Positions 6,586 through 15,600 of a DNA stretch of 64,000 nucleotides are shown here, in pieces. Where the stretch lies: NCBI RefSeq assembly GCF_026646375.1, contig NZ_JAIPPU010000006.1:62001-126000 (forward strand), read 5' to 3'. Numbering within the stretch: position 1 is the first letter of the stretch; every line of letters begins with the position of its first letter. Both the position numbers and the translations under genes were made by a program. The notes under the pieces are model-generated. The model worked only from the letters and a program-made list of their open reading frames with translations. It did not search any database and was not told where the DNA came from. This stretch comes from Acetobacterium wieringae. Its GTDB lineage: Bacteria; Bacillota; Clostridia; Eubacteriales; Eubacteriaceae.

Positions 6586-7428
6586 CTATTGATTAATTTT
6601 AACTCCGATATCAATGGGTTTGGCACTGTAGAGACAGGTTGTCACAATGCCATTGACCTGGGTGCCGGCATAAGCGCTAATATTTGTTTCATTGATGCCG
6701 CCCGCTGCCAGCAGCACAACGCCAGGAAATTCACTGCGCAACTGCTTAACCGCTGCGCTCAGAACCTCCACCGTCAGTTTATCAAACTGAATTCCATCTA
6801 CCCCGGCCTGGCAAAGCTCAATTGCCTGGGCCAGAGTGGTGGCTTCGACAATAATTTTCTTTTCACAGCATTCCGCTTTGAGCTCCGGCATTTTTTTTAG
6901 CAAACCATCAAACCCGCCAATAAAATTCAGATGCTGCTTAAAAATAAGAATCGTTTCTGACAATCCCAAACGGTGGGGCATGGCTCCGCCGGACATAATC
7001 GACTTAATCGCCAATGCCTTGGTACCGGGAAACCCCTTCCGGGTTGTCAATATCGCTGTCTTCGGACTGACACGCTTGGCCATATTCACCATTTGTCGGG
7101 TTTTGGTGGCAATTCCCGAACAATTATCAAGAATATTCTGACCCACCTTCCAGGCTTTATGTAAATCTTCGGCCCGTCCCGTGCCGGTAATCAGCTCGTC
7201 GCCCGCACTGACTTTCTGTCCTGAGGATACCATCGATTCTGTTTTGATATGTAAACGCTCAAATACCAAACTGACTTCTTCAGTGCCACAGATAACCGCA
7301 TCTTCCCGGGTAAAATAAGTAATTTTCCCTTGCTGTTCCCTGACCCCCAAAACCCAGCTGGTCAGATCAATATAGGGGACATCCTCATGAATTAACTGGT
7401 CGATCTCGTTGATCGATATAAACGACAT
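6586..7428 (-). CDS. modD: ModD, molybdenum-associated QPRTase-like protein
   Basis: 280 residues. It has the fold of quinolinate phosphoribosyltransferase: DLTSWVLG near the N-terminus, NCSGIATKTRQMV, TTRKGFPGTKALAIKSI in the middle and VLLAAGGINETNISAYAGT near the end. The family found beside molybdate transport genes is called ModD; its reaction is unproven. The molbindin gene at 7949 on the other strand supports a molybdenum role. No modABC transporter is in the window. GGAGGAGAAAAG gives a good ribosome binding site. It is probably transcribed alone. Confidence 0.85.
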   Translation of the reverse strand: MSFISINEIDQLIHEDVPYIDLTSWVLGVREQQGKITYFTREDAVICGTEEVSLVFERLHIKTESMVSSGQKVSAGDELITGTGRAEDLHKAWKVGQNILDNCSGIATKTRQMVNMAKRVSPKTAILTTRKGFPGTKALAIKSIMSGGAMPHRLGLSETILIFKQHLNFIGGFDGLLKKMPELKAECCEKKIIVEATTLAQAIELCQAGVDGIQFDKLTVEVLSAAVKQLRSEFPGVVLLAAGGINETNISAYAGTQVNGIVTTCLYSAKPIDIGVKINQ

Positions 7429-7440
7429 CTTTTCTCCTCC

Positions 7441-7740
7441 GTTTCAAGTGATTATTTAACTGCTTTGTTTTCGATTGTTTCAATGCAGTCTTTGAAATTA
7501 TCGGCAATGATCCGCTGCTTGTCAGATACAATTGTAACTGACTGATATTATCTATTAATATCCTTCATCCCGCTTTTTGCTTTTTTTGTAACTAATCCAG
7601 TTTGTCAAAAAACAATCACATAATGAAATGATTGGATTTACGGTCACCTAAACCATTGATACCCCGGTATCGCCAGTTGCCATATTCAAATAAATCGATA
7701 TTTTTTAGGATGCAAAGGTGATTAAAGCTTCATTGACCAT
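7441..7740 (-). pseudogene. Probable gene debris between modD and mop
   Basis: No intact gene is seen in the 520 bases from 7429 to 7948, but two minus-strand stretches look like former coding sequence. One ends at 7452 and encodes IVSDKQRIIADNFKDC and a short tail before TAA; an in-frame stop lies about 30 codons upstream with no start codon. Another ends at 7617 and encodes FEYGNWRYRGINGLGDRKSN before TGA. A third frame near 7700-7745 reads KMVNEALITFAS. They may be remnants of one or two decayed genes. I do not recognise the families. Confidence 0.35.
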
Positions 7741-7948
7741 CTTGCCGAGTATTACTTGACATCTACTTTTAGCCTACTTAGTGTTGTTTTGTTATTTTAT
7801 GAATGTTATTATATTGTATACTCTTCTTTTATGTCAAGAGATGATTTCGGTTAAATGCGTTTCGCAGTTTAACACTGTTTTGTCTGGCTTAAAATGGGTA
7901 AAAACGAAAAGGTAGTATTTATTACTTTGTGGGAAAGGAGGTGTCAAA

Positions 7949-8158
7949 ATGAAATTAAGTGCAAGAAACCAGTTAAAAGGCAAAATTGTTGCGATTGAAG
8001 ATGGGGCAGTCAGCGGGATTGTGAAAATTGATATTGGAAATGGTAACATTATTTCAGCAACAATTTCCATGGCAGCGATCAAAGATCTTGGTTTAGTCGT
8101 CGGCGGTGATGCAACTGCGGTTATCAAAGCTACGTCAGTTATGGTTATGGTTGACTAG
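7949..8158 (+). CDS. mop: Molbindin (Mop), molybdopterin/molybdate-binding protein
   Basis: 69 residues, the usual size for a single Mop/TOBE domain. The start MKLSARNQLKGKIVAI and the end VIKATSVMVMVD are nearly diagnostic of clostridial molbindins, which bind molybdate (and tungstate) as hexamers in the cytoplasm and buffer it for cofactor synthesis. AAAGGAGGTGTC precedes the ATG. A terminator follows at once, so it is a single-gene unit. It is divergent from modD. The expected users are molybdenum or tungsten enzymes such as formate dehydrogenase elsewhere in the genome. Confidence 0.95.
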   Translation: MKLSARNQLKGKIVAIEDGAVSGIVKIDIGNGNIISATISMAAIKDLGLVVGGDATAVIKATSVMVMVD

Positions 8159-8165
8159 ACGAATT

Positions 8166-8220
8166 TCAATTCAAAACACAGAAACGGACTGCAATTTCGT
8201 TTCTGTGTTTTTGATTTGAA
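8166..8220 (+). terminator. Terminator of mop
   Basis: TCAAAACACAGAAACG (8171-8186) pairs with CGTTTCTGTGTTTTTGA (8198-8214), with TTCAAT/TTTGAA extending the base. The long stem ends in a T-rich tract. Confidence 0.8.
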
Positions 8221-8410
8221 TGTCTTATCATTTTTTTAAAACTCGCAAATAAAACACTTTCTTTGTTATCAATCCTTTATCATTTTTTAAAGACTCGTTT
8301 TATCCTTTTACAGTAAGGAATTCTCATAATTTGCAAATAAACGTCAAATCAGTTATTGTCTCTAAACCAAGCTCGTATTTTTCCTTCATCCTGAAAAAAC
8401 AATAATACCC

Positions 8411-8439
8411 TTGATTAACACTGGCTTTTAGATTATTAT
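8411..8439 (+). promoter_or_regulatory. Promoter of the riboswitch-controlled unit
   Basis: TTGATT (8411-8416), 17-base spacer, TATTAT (8434-8439) lies about 10 bases before the first paired element of the cobalamin aptamer, as expected for a riboswitch transcript. Apart from this, 8221-8450 shows no gene. Confidence 0.5.
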
Positions 8440-8451
8440 AGTCATAGATAT

Positions 8452-8588
8452 GTTTTACAAAAGGAACGCGGTGAAAATCTGCGACAGTTTCTTTGCTACT
8501 GTAAGGAGAACATGGACGCATTCAGTCATTGGGGATACCGAGAAGGCTGGGTGCAGAAAGTCCCTCCAAGTCAGGATATTTTTGTAAA
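8452..8588 (+). ncRNA. Cobalamin riboswitch (compact variant)
   Basis: Conserved cobalamin aptamer blocks occur in order: CGGTGAAAATCTGCG (8470-8484), GCTACTGTAAGGAGA (about 8496-8510), GGACGCA, TCATTGGGGATACCGAGAAGG, and AAGTCAGGATA (8569-8579). The closing helix TTTTACAAAA (8452-8461) pairs with TTTTTGTAAA (8579-8588). A terminator hairpin follows at 8694 and then the B12-activation-like gene at 8772, so cobalamin should lower expression. It is shorter and more divergent than the two minus-strand copies at 28122 and 32263. Confidence 0.9.
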
Positions 8589-8693
8589 GCTAAAATTCTG
8601 TTTGAAGCTTCAAAGAAGGCTGCAAAATGTGAGCTGAAAACGAAATGACGTTCTCCTTTAATTGATGACGTCACCGAAATAGTCCCGCATTTG

Positions 8694-8724
8694 TAAACCT
8701 TTTTTTGAAAAGGTTTTTTTATTT
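8694..8724 (+). terminator. Riboswitch expression-platform terminator
   Basis: AAACCTTTT and GAAAAGGTTTTTTTA form a short hairpin followed by a long T tract, 47 bases before the start of the next gene. The stretch between aptamer and hairpin (8590-8690) can offer alternative pairing, including a GACGT...ACGTC match. Confidence 0.75.
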
Positions 8725-8771
8725 TTTTTGCAGAAATAAAAAAACTGAACACTCAAGAAAAGAGGAAAAAA

Positions 8772-9419
8772 ATGAAAGACGTTGTTATCAAAAAGATTCC
8801 CATTGGAACAGATATTGAAAAATTGCTGGGAAAGAAGCCCCTTGAGGTAGATTCCTCTGCCGATGCGGAGTACAGCCATGTTACAGATCGTTTAAGTGAG
8901 TGGTTTAAACCCAGGGCCATTCTAAAAGAATGTTCGATCAAAACAACCACTGGCAACACGATTCTGATCGGCGGCCATGTGTATAAAAGTAAAATTCTGA
9001 AACATCTCTTATCGGAAAATCAAAAGGTGTTTTTGTACCTGTTGACCATCGGCGACATACCAACCAACCTCATTCAGACCGAAAAATATCTGGTAAATTC
9101 GCTTAAACTGCCGGTTATGACTTCAGCGATGCGCTATCTGAAAAAAACGATTCAGTTGGAGCACGGTTTTGATAAAATCGGGATGGTCAATCCCGGACTA
9201 CTCCCGGACTGGTCGATTAAGGCCAATCAAATCATCTTCAATACCTTTGGCAACACCGCCAAAAGTATCGGCATGGAAATAACCAAACACAGCACCATGC
9301 GCCCACTTTACAGTTCTTCCGGCATTCTTTTTGAGGATTTATTGGATTACTGCGATTGTCAAACCTGCCCCATCGATGCCTGTATTGGTCGGGAAGCACG
9401 TTTTGTCCAATCAGCCTAA
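8772..9419 (+). CDS. Vitamin B12-dependent methionine synthase activation-domain-like protein
   Basis: 215 residues. The end is diagnostic: NPGLLPDWSIKANQ, then MRPLYSSSGILFEDLLDYCDCQTC and CIGREARF. Short proteins of this type resemble the activation domain of MetH, which binds S-adenosylmethionine and helps reductive remethylation of cob(II)alamin. The Cys series C-D-C-x2-C...C near the C-terminus may bind a metal or cluster. In organisms with split MetH or many corrinoid methyltransferases such proteins probably reactivate oxidised corrinoid. The cobalamin riboswitch directly upstream supports a corrinoid link. It is followed after 12 bases by a GTPase, so the two form one unit. Confidence 0.8.
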   Translation: MKDVVIKKIPIGTDIEKLLGKKPLEVDSSADAEYSHVTDRLSEWFKPRAILKECSIKTTTGNTILIGGHVYKSKILKHLLSENQKVFLYLLTIGDIPTNLIQTEKYLVNSLKLPVMTSAMRYLKKTIQLEHGFDKIGMVNPGLLPDWSIKANQIIFNTFGNTAKSIGMEITKHSTMRPLYSSSGILFEDLLDYCDCQTCPIDACIGREARFVQSA

Positions 9420-9431
9420 CGGAGAGTATTT

Positions 9432-9893
9432 ATGGCAAATAATAAAAACCGTATCGCCCTGATCGGTCGGATTGGCAGTGGCAAAACCACCTTATTCCAA
9501 CGGCTGACTAATGAATTGATCCGTTATGGCAAAACTCAGCAGATCAGTTATTCTGATCATTTTATTGATACCCCCGGTGAATTTGTTGAACTCCCCTGTT
9601 TTCGACCCCAGGCTATCAATGTGACCTGTGACGCCGGACTGATCGTCCTGATTAATTCCAGCACCGATTCTCAGAACTCGGTTCCACCCAATTTTGTCTG
9701 TACCTACAACATCCCGGTGATCGGGGTCATCACCAAGATCGACCACAGGCATAGCGATTTGAAACGCAGTCATCGTTACCTGACTTATGCAGGTATCCAT
9801 CCGGATAAGATTCATCCAGTCAGTGCCCTCACCGGTGAAGGGATCGCTGAGCTTAAAGTGGTTATTCAGAAATATGTCACTTTTGCTCACTGA
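9432..9893 (+). CDS. EutP/PduV-like small GTPase
   Basis: 153 residues. It has a Walker A loop GRIGSGKTTL (about residues 12-21), DTPGEF (G3), TKID (G4) and SALTGEG (G5). The length and motif order match EutP/PduV, GTPases associated with B12-dependent ethanolamine and propanediol utilisation. Here there is no eut or pdu gene nearby; it follows the B12-activation-like gene by 12 bases behind a cobalamin riboswitch. A role in corrinoid enzyme reactivation or cofactor handling is therefore more likely than in a microcompartment, though this is inference. Confidence 0.82.
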   Translation: MANNKNRIALIGRIGSGKTTLFQRLTNELIRYGKTQQISYSDHFIDTPGEFVELPCFRPQAINVTCDAGLIVLINSSTDSQNSVPPNFVCTYNIPVIGVITKIDHRHSDLKRSHRYLTYAGIHPDKIHPVSALTGEGIAELKVVIQKYVTFAH

Positions 9894-9900
9894 CTTAAAA

Positions 9901-9930
9901 ACCCGCAATATGATGAAAAATAATGCGGGT
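9901..9930. terminator. Bidirectional terminator
   Basis: ACCCGCA (9901-9907) pairs with TGCGGGT (9924-9930), flanked by A and T runs, between the convergent GTPase gene and the radical SAM gene. Confidence 0.75.
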
Positions 9931-9941
9931 CTTTCCCTTCT

Positions 9942-11000
9942 TCAACTATTTTTCCTGGCCATCTCAAAGGCCGTTTTTTTCAGCACACAATCCAACGACA
10001 GGTCTTCGCCATCATTCCCATTAATCAGCAGCCGTGAGGGACACCCCCCAGGACAGAACGCATAAAATTCACAGGTTTTGCAGGTTTCCGGTTCTGTTTT
10101 CCCAATGGCAATGCTTTTTAACTTTTTTTCGTTCACATTCCCCATATAATATTCTGGTTGATCAATCAGCGATCCACAAGGATAAACATCGCCGTCTGGT
10201 AAGACCACATAGGATCGACCACAGGAAGCATAACAATACGCTTTACTGCAGGGCGACGTTTTTAATCGCTGTCTGGCTTCATGGATCTCCCGGATTACAA
10301 TCTTTTTACCGGTCAGTTCGTAAAGTTCCCGGGCTGCTTCGACCATCTCTTTCAGCGCCTTTTGCAATTGCTCCGGGGTGGCTTTTTTGATGGACTCCGG
10401 ATTGTCTCTGGCCCTTCCGGCATCGCGAAGCAAATCAAGACCAATTCCTCCAACATTGCCCAGATAATAGGCGAAATTGACCAGTTTGGGCAACTGCATC
10501 ACGCTGTGACTGGTCACCACGCTGTTTAAGTTAATTTTAATTCCCTCATCGGCCAGACACCCAATCCCGGCAATCACTTCCCGAGTTTTTCCCCGGGAAA
10601 ACTCATTGACTTCCGGAGGACCATCGAGACTGACCCCTAAGGCAATCTTCATTTTTTTCAGGCCCGCAGCAATTTCCGGAGTAATACCGGTGCCATTGGT
10701 TTGCATCCGAAAGCTGGCATTGTATTTTTTCGTATTTACGTAATCAACTACCTGACAGATCAGCGGATAGTTCAAAAGCGGTTCTCCCCCGGCAAACTGA
10801 ATTTTCATGGTATGATCTGAAAACAGATCCAAAGTCTGCGCCGCTATCTCGAAATCCATATCCGCTTTTAAATGGGTTGAACCGGCATAGCAATATTTAC
10901 AGGCCAGATTACAGCGGCTGGTTGTCCACAGTACAATCAATACTTTTTCTTTTACCATCGTTAATAATTCTTTTCCCTTATCAATCTGATTCATGCCCAT
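9942..11000 (-). CDS. Radical SAM/SPASM-domain protein, last gene of the chelatase cluster
   Basis: 352 residues. The radical SAM motif CNLACKYC has its cysteines at residues 30, 34 and 37, followed by QFAGGEPLLNY (GGEP SAM-binding motif). A C-terminal SPASM-type region has several Cys: SPCSKAYCYASC, GDVYPCGSL, GNV, CKTCEFYAFCPGGCPSR and a final C, enough for two auxiliary 4Fe-4S clusters. SPASM enzymes modify peptides or, in the AhbC/AhbD/NirJ branch, tetrapyrrole side chains. No precursor peptide gene is seen beside it. It follows an ABC-2 exporter and a CobN-like chelatase on one strand, so a tetrapyrrole or corrinoid substrate is a real possibility. Confidence 0.82.
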   Translation of the reverse strand: MGMNQIDKGKELLTMVKEKVLIVLWTTSRCNLACKYCYAGSTHLKADMDFEIAAQTLDLFSDHTMKIQFAGGEPLLNYPLICQVVDYVNTKKYNASFRMQTNGTGITPEIAAGLKKMKIALGVSLDGPPEVNEFSRGKTREVIAGIGCLADEGIKINLNSVVTSHSVMQLPKLVNFAYYLGNVGGIGLDLLRDAGRARDNPESIKKATPEQLQKALKEMVEAARELYELTGKKIVIREIHEARQRLKTSPCSKAYCYASCGRSYVVLPDGDVYPCGSLIDQPEYYMGNVNEKKLKSIAIGKTEPETCKTCEFYAFCPGGCPSRLLINGNDGEDLSLDCVLKKTAFEMARKNS

Positions 11001-11008
11001 GCTACCTT

Positions 11009-11743
11009 TTATTCCACCTTCTTACATAAACGAATGCTGACGATAAATATCACGATCAAATAAAGCATTAACACCGCTGCATGCAGCATCATATTTCCGG
11101 CTGTTTCCCCCGTTGTCCGCAATGCGATATTGGTATGGGTCAGGGGTAATAAATAAATAAACCATCGTAAAATTTCCGGCATCTTGTCAATCGGGAAAAA
11201 GGTTCCGCATAAGAAGGACATCGGGGTAATCACAAAACTCATAAATTTGGACATATCGGCATGGGAATTAATCAGTAAGCCAATTAAAAAGCCCAGGGCC
11301 GAAAAAACAAAACAGTTTAACAAGGCAATAAAAATAAAATATGGCGTAATCACCAGATCCGATGTAAAAATCGAAACAATCACCGTAATCAGGATTCCGG
11401 AATAAATGCCATAAAAGGCGCCGGCAATTATTTTTCCCAATGCGTAAATTGTCATATTAATCGGTGAAATCACATAATATTCAAAGGTCTTATAAAAGAT
11501 GCGCGAAATGTTAATTGAATTAGCGGTATTGTTAAAACTTGTCATCATGGTATTCATCGCAATAATCCCCGGTATGATATAGGCCATATAGGACACGCCA
11601 TCGATCTCCATACCGCTTCCAAGCCCCCAGCCAAATGCCACCAGATATAAGATGGGCGAAACTAAAAAACCAATGGTTGTGGCCCAGAATTTTCGTTTAA
11701 AGACAATAAATTCCTGCCATAAAATGCCATATAATCCATTCAT
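11009..11743 (-). CDS. ABC-2 type exporter permease
   Basis: 244 residues with about six hydrophobic segments, of the DrrB/ABC-2 family: WQEFIVFKRKFWATTIGFLVSPILYLVAFG at the start with the typical amphipathic region and the pattern FLCGTFFPIDKMPEIL before the last helices. It should form a membrane exporter with the ATPase encoded just upstream, whose stop overlaps its ATG by one base. It lies between the ATPase and the radical SAM gene in the chelatase cluster. Cargo is not known; a metal-tetrapyrrole product or intermediate is suggested by context only. Confidence 0.85.
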   Translation of the reverse strand: MNGLYGILWQEFIVFKRKFWATTIGFLVSPILYLVAFGWGLGSGMEIDGVSYMAYIIPGIIAMNTMMTSFNNTANSINISRIFYKTFEYYVISPINMTIYALGKIIAGAFYGIYSGILITVIVSIFTSDLVITPYFIFIALLNCFVFSALGFLIGLLINSHADMSKFMSFVITPMSFLCGTFFPIDKMPEILRWFIYLLPLTHTNIALRTTGETAGNMMLHAAVLMLYLIVIFIVSIRLCKKVE

Positions 11744-12585
11744 TATGCTTCCTCCACCCTTCTATTGGTAAATTTCAAAAAGACATCTTCCAGATTCGAC
11801 GGCCGGATGCGCACATCCCCTTCAAGTTCACCAGCATAAACATTGGCTTCTTCCCGGGATCTGAAAAATTCTTCCTGGGTTTCTCCGTCTTTAAAATATT
11901 CAACTGTCACCTTACCAACTTCTTCGATCAGGTTCCAGGGAGTATCCAATTTTAACAGTTGGCCTTTATTAATCAATCCAACCCGGTCACATAAAACCTC
12001 TGCTTCTTCAATGTAATGGGTGGTCAGCAACACCGTTAAACCATTTGACTTCAATCGTTTTAACAGATCCCACATTTTTCGTCGGGCTGATGCATCCAAC
12101 CCGACGGTCGGCTCATCCAGCAGCAATATCTCCGGTTCATGAAGTAACGCTCTGGCAATCATCAATTTACGCTTCATCCCACCGGAATAGGTTTTAACCA
12201 GATCGTCTTTACGATCGGTCAAGCCGGTAAATTCAAATAACTCTTCAATCTTCTTGCGTCGCTTTTCCTTGTTAATTCCATATAAGATGCCATGTACTTC
12301 CAGATTTTCCCAGGCTGACGTCTCATTTTCCAGATTATTCTGCTGCGGCACCACTCCAATTTTTGCCTTAATCGCCGTTAAATTCCGATCAATACTTTCT
12401 CCGTCAATCACAATTTCTCCCGACGTTTTTGGCGTAATAGTACTGATCATTCGGACCGTCGTCGTTTTTCCGGCACCATTGGGCCCCAGTAAACCGAAAA
12501 ACTCCCCATCTTTGATGGTTAAATCAAGATAATCCACCGCTGTAACATTTTTATACTCTTTAGTCAAATTTTTAATTTCCAGCAT
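11743..12585 (-). CDS. ABC exporter ATPase (DrrA-like)
   Basis: 280 residues from the ATG at 12585, preceded by GAGGAGGAAGGG; a longer TTG start overlaps this site. Walker A GPNGAGKTT, signature YSGGMKRKL, Walker B LLLDEPTVGLD and the switch His in LLTTHYIEEAE are all present. The C-terminal 60 residues are typical of exporters with ABC-2 permeases. It begins 104 bases after the CobN-like gene and is probably part of the same transcript. Confidence 0.9.
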   Translation of the reverse strand: MLEIKNLTKEYKNVTAVDYLDLTIKDGEFFGLLGPNGAGKTTTVRMISTITPKTSGEIVIDGESIDRNLTAIKAKIGVVPQQNNLENETSAWENLEVHGILYGINKEKRRKKIEELFEFTGLTDRKDDLVKTYSGGMKRKLMIARALLHEPEILLLDEPTVGLDASARRKMWDLLKRLKSNGLTVLLTTHYIEEAEVLCDRVGLINKGQLLKLDTPWNLIEEVGKVTVEYFKDGETQEEFFRSREEANVYAGELEGDVRIRPSNLEDVFLKFTNRRVEEA

Positions 12586-12688
12586 TTTTCCCTTCCTCCT
12601 CAATCACTCCAGGCCGAAACAAAATTTCTGTTCCGGCCACCTTTTTAGAAATTTCTTGGTATTATTGAATCAACTTTTACCCCCTTTC

Positions 12689-15600
12689 TCATTCACTAAA
12701 TCCTTCAATGTCACCCTCAATATCCATATACATGGCGCGAAGCTTTTCCAGACTTTCGGCTTTGGCTTCCCACATGCCCCGTTGTGCGGCTTCCAGCAGA
12801 CGCTCGGTCATATTTTGAATAGCCCAGGGATTGACGTCCTTGATCCATTCTCGTCGTTCATCGTTAAAGAGAAAATTTTCACTGATTTTCTCATACATCC
12901 AATCTTCAACAATATCGGATGTGGCATCCCAGCCAAAAATGAAATCAACCATTCCCGAGATCTCCTGGGCCCCTTTATAACCATGTTCTTTCAAACCGTC
13001 AAACCATTTCGGATTTAAAATCCGGGCGCGCATAATTTTAGCGGTCTGCTCTTTGACGTTATTTAAACCCACCCGGGATGGATCACTGGTATCCCCACAA
13101 TAGGAATGGGGTTTTTCACCCGATGCAGTTCGTACCGCAGCAATCAATCCCCCATGATAATTATAGAAATCATCACTTTCCAGCATATCAATTTCCATCG
13201 AAGATTCGTTTTTGACCGTAATCTGAGCCATCGATAGACGCCTGGTAAACACTTCAGTCACACGTTTCCCGTGCACATTTTTACCATAAGCGTGACCGCC
13301 CCAGAAAGTATAAATATTACCCAGATCGCTATAGCTCTCCCAGTTTTTACTGTTAATCAGCTGGGTGACACCGGCTCCATAGGTTCCCGGCGGATCACTG
13401 AAAATTCGCACCCCGGCTTCTTCCTGAGCCATTTCAAGACTGGCCCCGTTTTTAATCAGTTCCCGCACTTCATTTTGAAAATTCCTTTTGATAAAATTGT
13501 CCTGATCCGCTTCATCCAGACAGGCCACCATATTAACCGCTGCTTCGACCGATTCAATCAGATTCGGGAATGTATCCCTAAAAAGACCGGAAATTCGCAA
13601 TGTTACATCAACCCGTGGCCGACCCAATTCTTCCATCGGAATCACTTCCAGTCCAATCACCTTGTCCGAATTTTCCAGCCATTTTGGTTTAACGCCCAAT
13701 AGGTAATAAATCTCGGCAATATCATCGCCAGATGTTTTCATGGTTTCGCCGGCATAAACAACAATGACCATTGTTTCCGGAAATTTGTTTTCATCCTTAA
13801 TATAGCGGTCAATCATTTTCTGTCCCAGCTGCTTACCGACTTCCCAGGCGGCCCGGGTCGGTACTGCTGAGGGATCAATGGCATAAAAATTCCGACCGGT
13901 CGGTAAAATACTGACCCGACCCCTTGTCGGTGCGCCCGACCCCCCAGGCGGAACGAATTTCCCATCCACGCCATTTACCAGATATTTCATCTCATCGGTC
14001 GTTGCATCCAGTTTTGGCACAACGGTATTTTTAATGAATCGGAATACCGTCACCAGATCATCAAGATCAGACAATTCCGCTTTTCCAAAATAGTCGCTCG
14101 CTTTTTCCCAAACAAACGTCGGTTCCAGCTGATTACTGAAATAATCCGTCACCAGCTTCCGGCTAATCGCTTCAATTTCATTGAATTTCATCAAATTGGT
14201 GATTCCCTGCTGATCGACTGCCTGCGGTTCGTTTTTCAGGATCTCATAGTCATAGCCTTTGGCCCGACAGGTAGCCTGGGTCAATGACGGTACCTTCCCA
14301 TTGGACAAACGCAACAATGCGCAAACCAACTGATGACGCTTTTCTTCAATCGGTGCCTTGCCAAAAACATGAAGGCCATCTTTGATCAAAGTATTCTTGA
14401 TTTCTTCAACCCAGCTATGTAACTTTTCAACAAATCCCGAAAAATCCGATTGCATCGCTGCTGTAGTCAGATTTAAATCTTTTAAATAGTCGCCGTCAAT
14501 GACAATTTTTTCAATATTTTCCTGGACAAAACTCATCTTGCCGGTATCGGTACTTCGGGCCTGATAATACTGCTTAATCAGATCATCCAGTTCTTCCATT
14601 TCATCATAAGATCCACTTAAGGTCAATGATGGAATTAAATGATCCAGAATCACTGCATACGAGCGCCTTTTCGCCTGAATTCCTTCCCCTTCAACCGTGA
14701 TACTGTAAGGATAAAGATGAGGAATATCAGAAATGGCAATATCGGGATAACAGGCAGATGACAAACCGATTTCTTTTCCCGGCAGCCATTCCAGGGTCCC
14801 GTGCGTCCCCACATGAATAATCACATCCGCCTGAAACCCATACTTGATCCATTTATAAAAGGCGATGTACTGATGGGGCGGCACAATATCCGTACTGTGA
14901 TAGACCTCATCGGCTTTATCTTCGTAGCCTCTGGCCGGTTGCAGTCCAATAAAAATATTCCCATTAAGAATACCCGGTACGGGCATTCTGCCCTGATGCA
15001 CCATATTTTCTCCCGGGGGCTCTCCCCAGTCACGGATCATTTGCTGACGGCTTTTTTCTTCCAGCGGCTCGAACCATTGATCATATTCATTCTTTTCGAT
15101 GATCGCAATACTTCGCCCAATCGCCTGTTCTGCCGACAACCACCGGGTATCATTACTGACTCCATTAATAATATTCTGAATGATTTCATCCCCATTTTCA
15201 AAATCATAGGCCGTTGTAATCCCATTATCTTTGAGGGCCTTGACCATATCAAAAACACTTTGGGGCGTATCCAGCCCAAAGGCACAACCAATCATATCAT
15301 TTCGCGGCGGCATATTGTGAAAGAGAATGGCAACTTTTTTGTCCTTATTATCCTTGTGTGACAACTTCGCCCAGTTAATGGCCAGTTCACAAAGACTTGT
15401 TACACGATCCGGAATCGGTTGATTAATTGTCTTTTCACCGATATCATCCCGAATGATCGTAGAGTATGCAAAGGTAAAACTGATGATCTGTCCGTCAAAT
15501 TCGGGATAATAAACACTTCCGGGAAAAGACATATTATCAATCCCTCGAAGATTCTCCTGCCAGTCTTGGTAGCTCTGATAGGTAGTGAGCCCCTTAATCA

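Noticed and set aside
8324..8959. Minus-strand open frames across the plus-strand riboswitch and the start of the following gene
   Set aside because: They overlap conserved cobalamin riboswitch blocks and the terminator, have no ribosome binding sites and no recognisable protein features.
14801..15361. 186-codon plus-strand open frame inside the second CobN-like gene
   Set aside because: It is antisense to a strongly conserved chelatase core; composition is that of a shadow frame.
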